Positions 1 through 6,682 of a stretch of DNA of 64,000 nucleotides are shown here, piece by piece. The first letter of the stretch is position 1, and the number at the start of each line of letters is the position of its first letter. The position numbers and the translations under genes were made by a program. The stretch comes from Gammaproteobacteria bacterium (lineage in GTDB: Bacteria > Pseudomonadota > Gammaproteobacteria > Steroidobacterales > Steroidobacteraceae). Below the pieces are notes generated by a model, which had not been told where the DNA came from, ran no database searches, and saw only the letters and a program-made list of their open reading frames with translations. The DNA lies in NCBI GenBank assembly GCA_025357835.1, contig JANYLM010000125.1, forward strand, positions 1 through 64,000, read 5' to 3'.

Positions 1-549
1 GCCGTCGAGATTGTCGATCATGCGCCGAAGGATCCCGATGTCATTCGGGCGTTTAGTGCTGAGGCAGAGAAAGCCCTGAGCAACAAGGACTATCCGAAGG
101 CCCGGACGCTACTTGATCAATTGGCGAGCGAGATCCGAATCCGCACCTACCTGTTACCGCTGGCGACCTATCCTGCGGCCATGCAGGAAGCGGCACGGTT
201 GCTGGACCAAAAAAAGGCGGAGGACGCCAAGCAGGTCTTGCTCACCGCGCTCAATACGTTGCAGGTAGTCGAGGCGCCGATTCCGATTCCGGTCGCAATG
301 GCGAAGGCGGCTGTTACCAGCGCGCTGGCGCAGCGCGACAAGGATAAGGCCGCGGCGCATAGCCAGTTGGCGATGGCCAAGGCGGATATCGAGCGCGCTA
401 AGAACCTTGGATATGACATTAAGGACTCAGAATATACGGCCATTAACCAATCGATCGCGGACTTGGACAAACAATTGAATGGACCTCAGGACACCACGTC
501 GGCGTTCGCCAAATTAAGGGAAAAAATCAGCAATCTGTTTCGCTCATAG
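1..549 (+). CDS. YfdX family protein (5' end outside window)
   Basis: The frame is open from base 1 to the stop at 547-549, giving 182 visible residues; the true start lies left of the window. The sequence is a mostly alpha-helical, Ala/Lys/Gln-rich protein with the YfdX-type pattern of a helix describing Lys/Ala-accumulating turnover (KALSNKDYPKARTLLDQL), a hydrophobic LPLATYPAAM segment, and a C-terminal helical pair. YfdX proteins are small periplasmic or stress-associated proteins of unclear biochemical role and occur in stress-tolerance islands with Hsp20 genes. An Hsp20 gene follows 200 bp downstream, which fits that association. The family call rests on overall pattern, not on a catalytic motif. 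Confidence 0.7.
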   Translation, partial: AVEIVDHAPKDPDVIRAFSAEAEKALSNKDYPKARTLLDQLASEIRIRTYLLPLATYPAAMQEAARLLDQKKAEDAKQVLLTALNTLQVVEAPIPIPVAMAKAAVTSALAQRDKDKAAAHSQLAMAKADIERAKNLGYDIKDSEYTAINQSIADLDKQLNGPQDTTSAFAKLREKISNLFRS

Positions 550-583
550 GAGGAATGCAACGTAAGAAAGACGCACCAATGCA

Positions 584-624
584 ATATCTCTCAGGCACGG
601 CCGATTTGCGTGCCTGAGAGATAT
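584..624. repeat. Perfect 16-bp inverted repeat between yfdX-like and hsp20 genes
   Basis: Bases 584-599 pair perfectly with 609-624 (ATATCTCTCAGGCAC and its reverse complement, plus one more G-C pair), with a 9-nt loop. There is no T tract after the right arm, so it is not a classical intrinsic terminator. It lies 35 bp after the yfdX-like stop and about 125 bp before the hsp20 start. It could be a processing or attenuation hairpin, or an operator for a dimeric regulator. Confidence 0.8.
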
Positions 625-749
625 GCTCGACCGGGTTGCGTGCCATCGACCTTGAAATCTCTTGACGAGACACTATCTGAGGCTTGAGCGGGCAGGCGGC
701 GCCGATAAATTCGCGCCAAAGTCTACATATAAACTGGGAGGAACTACGA

Positions 750-1199
750 ATGGCAATCAGTCGATACGACACCGAAGCGGTTGTGTCGCAACTGCAAGGT
801 GAGATCAACCGGATGTTCGGCAATCTGAACGACCCTGAAGGCAGCAGTGCCACAGCAGAGTGGATCCCTGCAGTCGATGTTCGCGAGTATGCGGCGCACT
901 TCGAGTTGCTGATCGACTTGCCAGGGGTCGATCCCAAGACGGTCGACATCACGATGGACAATGGGCTGCTGACGATTTCCGGTGAACGTCGGGATTCGAA
1001 GCGCGCGCAGGGTAATAATCAGGAGCCTGTACGTCAACAGCGCAATGAGCGACGTATCGGTCGCTTCCATCGTCGCTTTGTTCTACCGGATACGGTAGAC
1101 GCCGAGAAGGTCGTCGCGGCGGGCAGGGACGGCGTACTCGAAATTTCGAATCCCAAACAACCGAAAGCGGCACCCCGCCGGATATCCGTCAATAGCTAA
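750..1199 (+). CDS. Hsp20/alpha-crystallin family small heat-shock protein
   Basis: This is a 149-residue ATP-independent holdase chaperone. The alpha-crystallin domain runs from about residue 39 (WIPAVDVREYAAHFELLIDLPG) to about 135, with the family hallmark DGVLEISNPK near its end and a short C-terminal tail with an I-x-V motif (RRISVNS). The start at 750 was chosen because GGGAGGA lies 7 bases upstream; a longer in-frame reading from 684 adds residues unlike the family. Length is typical for proteobacterial Hsp20. It stands alone after the hairpin at 584-624, so it may have its own promoter. No sigma-32 promoter or ROSE-type element was recognised with confidence. Confidence 0.93.
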   Translation: MAISRYDTEAVVSQLQGEINRMFGNLNDPEGSSATAEWIPAVDVREYAAHFELLIDLPGVDPKTVDITMDNGLLTISGERRDSKRAQGNNQEPVRQQRNERRIGRFHRRFVLPDTVDAEKVVAAGRDGVLEISNPKQPKAAPRRISVNS

Positions 1200-1207
1200 G
1201 CGAACAA

Positions 1208-1244
1208 CCGGGCGCGGCAGGCAAGGTTTGGCCACCGCGCCGCG
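1208..1244. terminator. Candidate hairpin between convergent genes
   Basis: CCG-GGCGCGG at about 1208-1218 can pair with the CCGCGCC-GCGG segment near 1234-1244 (10 pairs, one bulge). It sits just after the hsp20 stop and before the convergent TonB receptor stop. No clear T tract follows, so its role as a terminator is uncertain. Confidence 0.35.
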
Positions 1245-1280
1245 GTTCTCCGAAAGATAGCTGCCGGTAGACGCGGACTC

Positions 1281-4163
1281 TCAAAACTTGAGGTTTACGC
1301 CGCCGAGAAACGTCCGGCCGTAGAACTCGCGTTGAATGGGCCTGTTCTGCGAACCCTCGGAGTAGCGCATCGCGTCGTTCGTCAGGTTCTTCGCGTCGAA
1401 ATACAGGCCTACGACCTCGTTGACCCGGTATTGCACGCCGAAGTCGAGCAGGATGCGCCGGTCCTGGTAGCTGTCCTGGGCCCCGGAGGGCGTGCCGAGG
1501 CTGGGATTGAACAGCACCCGTGACGTGAAGTATCCGGCGAGCTTAATTTCCAGCGGACCTTGCTCGTAGAAGATGCTGGCATTTGCGGTGTTCTTTGCCG
1601 TGCTCGGCAGCTGGCTGGTGTAGCCCCTGCCAATGTCGCCGCGCGAGCTCACCCAGGTCCAGTTCGCGCCGGAACCCAAGCCGCGCAGGAAGCCCGGCAG
1701 CGCGGTGAACTTCTGTTCCCATGCGAGCTCGAAGCCCGCGGCTCGCGCGAGGGAGATGTTCGTATAATTCGATATCGTCACGGTGGGCGAGGTGAACCCC
1801 GCGTAGATCGGCGTCGGCGGCAGCTGGCCCACGGGCACGTTGGTGACGGTCTGGACGATGTAGTTCGTCAATTCCTTGTCGAACAAGCCGAGGCTCGCGA
1901 GGCTGCCGTTCTCCGTGACGTGCTCGATGCTGAGATCGACGCTATACGCGGTGGTCGGGCGCAGTCCGGGATTGCCCTGCGAAATGGTATTGGTCTGCGG
2001 ACTCGAGGACACGGCCGCCGTGATCTGCGGAAAGCCCGGGCGTGCAATTGCGGAGGAAATGGTACCGCGCAGGATGGTCCGCGGCTCGATCTCGTAGCGC
2101 GCCTGGATGGTCGGAAAGGCGTTCGTGTAGGACTTCCCCTGGGTGTTCAATCCAATCAGGGTATTGGTATCGCCGTTGAAGGCGTTGGCGGTATAGCTCG
2201 CATGCGTGGACTCGATGCGCAGTCCTCCCAGCAGACCCAGTTTGCCGAACGTGATCCTGTACTGGCCGTAGGCCGCGTAGACGGTCTCCTTGTTGTGCTC
2301 GTACTTCTGCTCGTTCGCAGTCGCGCTGGCGGCCGCGTCGATCGGGAGTCCGCTCGCCTGGTTGAAGTTCGCCGCATAGAAGGCTTCCCATGCGTTCGCA
2401 TTGAAATGCGGGCCGACCACGTAGTCGTTGTTGTAATACGAGAATGGACCGCCGCCGACGTACGGCGTCAGCGCAATGCCCGGCAGGCTCGAAAAGATGA
2501 TCTGGTCCGGACGCAGCACCTTGTCCCGGATACGGCCGCTGACGCCCACTTTGAGCTCATCTCCTGTGCCCCAATGATTCATGGGCAAGCTCCAGTTGAC
2601 GAGGCCGGACCATTCCTTGTCGATGTCGTGTTCCGTGCTGGGGTTGACGTTGGCCAGCGTGTACTGCGTCGGATCGAAGCGGTCGGGGCCGCCCGTAATG
2701 GTGTAGGCGGGAATGTTCGGATTGGTCGTGTTGTCGTAGGTGACGGGCACGTTGAGGCCATGGGCCGTCTCGAAGTCGGCGCCGACGTCCTTCGTCACCT
2801 GGTAGCTGCCGTCGGTAAAGCTGATGCGATAGTCGAGCATGGAATCCTCGATGTCGTCGCGGCCGCCGATCGACAGGAGTCGCGCCCGCAAGGTCTCGCT
2901 GTGATCCGTGAGGGATCGTTGGTAGTAGTCGATCTGGTCGGTCAGCGCGTTCGCATTACCCGCCGCGACGGTCGCTCCCGCGCCACCGTTGACGAAATAG
3001 ATATTCAAGTAATCCTTGAGTTGCGTTTCGGTGTAGCCGGATTGATAGGCGTCGAGGTAGTAGCGGTGACTCTTGGACAGCTCGAACGCCAGTTCGCCGC
3101 CGAATCCCAAGCGCTTGCGCCCGTTTTGGTACCAGCGGTGTTGCAGCTTCTGCAATGCCTTGTCGGGCGTCCCCGGCTGGGCGTCGGCGTAGCCCGACTC
3201 CAGATCATCGATACCGCGCCGATCTTCATAGTAGGCGATCGCGCCGACCACCGAGAATTGTGACTCACCGCTGCCCACGCTGAAACGCGTGCCGCCGGCG
3301 AGCTGAAAATCGCCGACCTTGGTGCCGCGAAGTACTTCATAGCCCGTGCCGATGCGCGCGGAGACGAAGGGCTTGTCGTCCGCCAATAGTCTGCGCGGCG
3401 AGAGCTCGATGGTACCGCCGAGCGCTTCGGCGTCCTGTTCCGGAATGTTGGTCTTGGTGACCGTCGCGGATCCCAGCAAGCCGGCCGGAATCGTGTCGAA
3501 GGCGACCGCGCGACCGCCGCCGAGCGGCGAGGACGGATTGGTCGGCAACAGGCGCACGCCGGCGAACGTCGTGCCGTTGAGATCGGAGTCGAGGCCGCGG
3601 ATGTTGATGAAGCGGGCCTCGCCGGTATCGTTCTCCGCGGACACGCCCGGCAGGCGGCGCACGGCCTCGGCGGCGCTGATATCGGGCAACTGGCGAATCT
3701 CTTCGGCGGTGATCATCGATATGATATTGGGCGCGTCGATCTCGGTGGTCCGGGAGATCGTCAGGCCGATTCTGGATGAAGTGACCAGAATCGCTTCGAG
3801 GCCTCCGCCGTCGCGCTTACCAAAGCCCGCGGTGAGGTTCACGTCCGCGACCAGCGTCTTCTCGTCGCCGACCACGATGGCCTTGTCCACCGATTTATCG
3901 GTCTTTTCCCGCAGGGAAATGCGCAGCGTGTAATGCCCCGGGGCCATGTTCGTGAAGCGATACGCTCCGTCCGCTCCCGTAGTAACGATACGGTGCAGCT
4001 CGACGATTTCGAGCGCCGCGCCCTTGACCGCTTCGTGTTCTTCCTCCTCAGTGACATGGCCCGAAACGACTGCGGCGTTGGCGGCTGCGGCGGCGGCGAG
4101 CGCAGCGCTGCCGCAGAGCAGGCGCATGGTTCTGGCCGGGCGAGACCATGTTGATTGTTTCAT
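1281..4163 (-). CDS. TonB-dependent outer-membrane receptor with N-terminal carboxypeptidase-regulatory-like domain
   Basis: This outer-membrane transporter has about 960 residues. A signal peptide (MRLLCGSAALAAAAAANA) is followed by a CarboxypepD_reg-like beta-sandwich (about 35-105), a plug domain (EAVRRLPGVSAEND, RFINIRGLDSDLN, about 130-255) and a long 22-strand barrel ending in the canonical C-terminal aromatic (VNLKF). The plug wording matches the large TonB receptors of Caulobacter and Xanthomonas type (TIGR01782-like), which import carbohydrates or other bulky nutrients. An in-frame GTG at 4184 is an alternative start; the ATG at 4163 fits the signal peptide better, though neither has a good ribosome site. 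It is divergent from the beta-propeller gene at 4257, and the two promoters must share about 95 bp. The substrate cannot be read from sequence. Confidence 0.93.
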   Translation of the reverse strand: MKQSTWSRPARTMRLLCGSAALAAAAAANAAVVSGHVTEEEEHEAVKGAALEIVELHRIVTTGADGAYRFTNMAPGHYTLRISLREKTDKSVDKAIVVGDEKTLVADVNLTAGFGKRDGGGLEAILVTSSRIGLTISRTTEIDAPNIISMITAEEIRQLPDISAAEAVRRLPGVSAENDTGEARFINIRGLDSDLNGTTFAGVRLLPTNPSSPLGGGRAVAFDTIPAGLLGSATVTKTNIPEQDAEALGGTIELSPRRLLADDKPFVSARIGTGYEVLRGTKVGDFQLAGGTRFSVGSGESQFSVVGAIAYYEDRRGIDDLESGYADAQPGTPDKALQKLQHRWYQNGRKRLGFGGELAFELSKSHRYYLDAYQSGYTETQLKDYLNIYFVNGGAGATVAAGNANALTDQIDYYQRSLTDHSETLRARLLSIGGRDDIEDSMLDYRISFTDGSYQVTKDVGADFETAHGLNVPVTYDNTTNPNIPAYTITGGPDRFDPTQYTLANVNPSTEHDIDKEWSGLVNWSLPMNHWGTGDELKVGVSGRIRDKVLRPDQIIFSSLPGIALTPYVGGGPFSYYNNDYVVGPHFNANAWEAFYAANFNQASGLPIDAAASATANEQKYEHNKETVYAAYGQYRITFGKLGLLGGLRIESTHASYTANAFNGDTNTLIGLNTQGKSYTNAFPTIQARYEIEPRTILRGTISSAIARPGFPQITAAVSSSPQTNTISQGNPGLRPTTAYSVDLSIEHVTENGSLASLGLFDKELTNYIVQTVTNVPVGQLPPTPIYAGFTSPTVTISNYTNISLARAAGFELAWEQKFTALPGFLRGLGSGANWTWVSSRGDIGRGYTSQLPSTAKNTANASIFYEQGPLEIKLAGYFTSRVLFNPSLGTPSGAQDSYQDRRILLDFGVQYRVNEVVGLYFDAKNLTNDAMRYSEGSQNRPIQREFYGRTFLGGVNLKF

Positions 4164-4256
4164 GGGGAGAAATATTAGCTTCACGCTATTTCGTTAATAT
4201 GACCACCGTTCTGGATGCCTTCCCGCCGGGAGGACAACAACAAGGAGCCTCGTCAC

Positions 4257-5255
4257 ATGAAGATTGATTTCAGGCAAGCGCTGATCCGCGCCGGTATCGC
4301 GGCAGTGGCGTCATCGTCGCTCATCGGAGCAACGCTCGCGGCCGCCGACAGCGGCTACGCCGTGATCGAGAAATGGCCGGTCGCCGGCGAGGGCAAGTGG
4401 GATTACCTTGCGATCGATGCCGCGCATCGCCATTTGTTCCTGTCGCGGGCGACCCACGTGCAGGTCTTGGATTTGGATACCGGTAAGCTCGCCGGCGACA
4501 TCGCCAATACGCCGGGCGTGCACGGCATTGCGCTGGCGGCCGATCTGCACCGCGGTTTCGCCAGCAATGGCAAGGCCGACTCGATCACCGTATTTGATCT
4601 CGACACGCTCGCAACGGTCGGCGAGGTCAAGATTTCCGGTCGCGATCCGGACGCCATCGTGTACGACGCCCCCAGCAAACGTGTCTACGCCTTCAACGGC
4701 CACAGCAACGACGCCACCGTCATCGATGCGGCGGCCGCCCGCGAGATCGGCAGCGTGGCCCTGCCCGGCAAGCCGGAATTCGCGGTGAGCGACGGCCAGG
4801 GCCACGTATTCGTCAACATCGAGGACAAGGCGCTCTTGGTGCAAATCGACGTCGCCAAGGGCGCCGTTTCGGCGAGCTGGCCGCTGGCGCCCTGTGTCGA
4901 GCCTACCGGCCTCGCTCTGGATGTCGCGCGCCACCGGCTGTTTTCCGCCTGCCGTAACCAGAAATTGATCGTCACTGATGCCGAGTCCGGTAAACGCGTC
5001 GCAGAGTTGCCGATCGGCAAGCACGTAGATGCGGCCGCCTTTGATGCGGCAACGGGCCTGGTTTTTAGTTCCAATGGCGTCAGCGCCGACGTCACCGTGA
5101 TCAAGGCCGAGACCGCCGACCGCTACAGCGTGCAGGGAAGCCTTGCGACGGCGCCCGGCGCGAAGACCATGGCATTCGATCCGGCGACGCATCGGTTATA
5201 CGTGCCGGCATTGACTGCGAGCGGTCTTCAGGTCTTGATCGCCGCACCGAAATAG
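4257..5255 (+). CDS. YncE-like secreted beta-propeller protein
   Basis: This 332-residue protein starts with a Sec signal peptide (ALIRAGIAAVASSSLIGATLAAA). It consists of repeated YVTN/NHL-type blades, visible as recurring V-hydrophobic-D-x-D/T turns (VQVLDLDTGKLAGDI, ITVFDLDTLATVGEV, VTVIKAETADRYSV). Such proteins are periplasmic, with mostly unknown ligands. AAGGAG at 4242-4247 supports the ATG at 4257 over the upstream in-frame ATG at 4215. It is 23 bp upstream of the phosphatase gene, so the two are probably cotranscribed and divergent from the TonB receptor. This arrangement suggests a shared role in nutrient capture, which is inference. Confidence 0.85.
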   Translation: MKIDFRQALIRAGIAAVASSSLIGATLAAADSGYAVIEKWPVAGEGKWDYLAIDAAHRHLFLSRATHVQVLDLDTGKLAGDIANTPGVHGIALAADLHRGFASNGKADSITVFDLDTLATVGEVKISGRDPDAIVYDAPSKRVYAFNGHSNDATVIDAAAAREIGSVALPGKPEFAVSDGQGHVFVNIEDKALLVQIDVAKGAVSASWPLAPCVEPTGLALDVARHRLFSACRNQKLIVTDAESGKRVAELPIGKHVDAAAFDAATGLVFSSNGVSADVTVIKAETADRYSVQGSLATAPGAKTMAFDPATHRLYVPALTASGLQVLIAAPK

Positions 5256-5278
5256 ACAGACTCCGGAGTTCTACATCA

Positions 5279-6220
5279 ATGAGCGACGAACACCTCAACC
5301 GACGCGCAGTATTGGGCGGCATTGCTGGCGCCGCGTCTCTGGCGGCGCTGTCGCAATCTTTGCGGGCCGCCGCCGTCCCCGCCGTGAATTTCCTGGTCGT
5401 GGGCGATTGGGGACGCGACGGCAACAGCCATCAGCGTGAAGTGGCGATGCAAATGGGCAATGCGGCCGCGGGCAGCCGCTTCGTCGTGTCGGTCGGCGAC
5501 AACTTCTACGATAACGGCGTTGCCTCGGCGACCGATCCCCAGTGGCGCTCTTCGTTCGAGGCCATTTATGCGGCACCGTCGCTGCAGGTGCCGTGGTACG
5601 TTGCCCTCGGAAACCACGATTACCGCGGCACGCCGCAGGCGCAGATCGATTACGCGAAGACGAGTACGCGCTGGCGCATGCCGAGCCGGTATTACAAGGT
5701 CGCCGGCATCGAAATTGGCGCGCCCCACCTCGATCTGTTCTTTATTGACACCTCGCCTCTCGTGCACAAGTATCGGCAGAAGGTCGAGGAGAATATCGCG
5801 GCGAACGTCGCGACCCAGGACGTGGACGCGCAGCTGCGTTGGTTGGACGCGGAACTGGGAAGGTCCACAGCGCCCTGGAAACTCGTGATCGGTCACCACA
5901 CCTTGCACTCGGGCGGCAGCGCGCACGGCGATACGCCCGAAGTGGTCGAACTGATCGAGCCGCTCTTGAAGAAGCATCGCGTGCAGGCCTATATCAACGG
6001 GCACGACCACGATTTGCAGCATATCCGCCGCGGCGGGGTGGATTGCATCGGCTCCGGCGCCGGATCCGAGGTGCGTCCGGTCGCGCCCGTGGACGGCACG
6101 ATGTTCTGCGCCGAACGCTCGGGATTTGCGTCGATCACCTCCAGCCCCGACGCCATGCGCCTGGAGTTCCGGGATTTCACCGGCGTAAGTCTTTATCGGG
6201 GAGCGATCGCCAGAGGGTAA
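5279..6220 (+). CDS. Exported metallophosphoesterase, purple acid phosphatase-like
   Basis: This 313-residue enzyme begins with a twin-arginine leader (NRRAVLGGIAGAASLAAL). The metallophosphoesterase metal-ligand motifs appear in order: GDWG near residue 42, GDNFYDNG near 72, GNHDY near 111, GHH near 205 and GHDHD near 241. The GDxxY-type second motif and overall length resemble tartrate-resistant acid phosphatases (purple acid phosphatases), which hydrolyse phosphomonoesters at a dinuclear metal centre. Tat export implies folding with metals in the cytoplasm. It lies 23 bp after the YncE-like gene with a CGGAG site before the ATG. The substrate is unknown; organic phosphate scavenging with the adjacent TonB receptor is plausible. 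Confidence 0.9.
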   Translation: MSDEHLNRRAVLGGIAGAASLAALSQSLRAAAVPAVNFLVVGDWGRDGNSHQREVAMQMGNAAAGSRFVVSVGDNFYDNGVASATDPQWRSSFEAIYAAPSLQVPWYVALGNHDYRGTPQAQIDYAKTSTRWRMPSRYYKVAGIEIGAPHLDLFFIDTSPLVHKYRQKVEENIAANVATQDVDAQLRWLDAELGRSTAPWKLVIGHHTLHSGGSAHGDTPEVVELIEPLLKKHRVQAYINGHDHDLQHIRRGGVDCIGSGAGSEVRPVAPVDGTMFCAERSGFASITSSPDAMRLEFRDFTGVSLYRGAIARG

Positions 6221-6682
6221 CTGTCGCAGTCGCATCTCGACGAGCGGCAAAACGGCTAACTCACCGCGGTTGCGCTCATCTCCGAGAGTGGGATTTGCCG
6301 GGATCACTGAACGAAATGATACGGGGCCTAGCCAAGCGCGGATCGTGTGTATGTCGGCCCCTGAAAGGAGTAGGTGAACCGCGCTGGTGTGCCGAATGCA
6401 ATGCGGGCTGATCCGCTTCTCCTTCAGCGAAGGTTCACCCGGCTTAAGCTGTGAGAGTCTCCCTGTCTACCTCAAGCACTTTGTCCACGTTGACCTGAAG
6501 CGCGACACTGAAACTACGCGTGTTCGGTCGCGTCAAATACGGCTACTCGGCGAGAATCCTCAAGCCGTGCTTTTCCATTATATTAAAAAGCTTGAGCGCC
6601 ATGCCAAGGCAGGAAGGCGAGCGATGTGAAGACCGCCCGCCGCCTGGCAAAAAATTCGGGAGCGACTTTCGGGACTGTTCCC
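6221..6682. other. Intergenic stretch, nothing supportable
   Basis: About 460 bp between the phosphatase and the convergent TonB receptor. Short open frames occur, but none shows a recognisable motif, a convincing ribosome site or a signal peptide. No RNA gene or clear terminator was seen. Confidence 0.6.

Noticed and set aside
1560-3263. 567-codon open frame on the plus strand opposite the first TonB receptor
   Set aside because: It is a GC-driven mirror of the receptor; the minus-strand product has clear signal peptide, plug and barrel motifs, while this frame has no recognisable domain.
4311-5192. 293-codon minus-strand frame opposite the YncE-like gene
   Set aside because: Shadow of the beta-propeller gene; no signal or family pattern.
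5276-6307. 343-codon minus-strand frame opposite the phosphatase
   Set aside because: The plus-strand phosphatase motifs are unambiguous.
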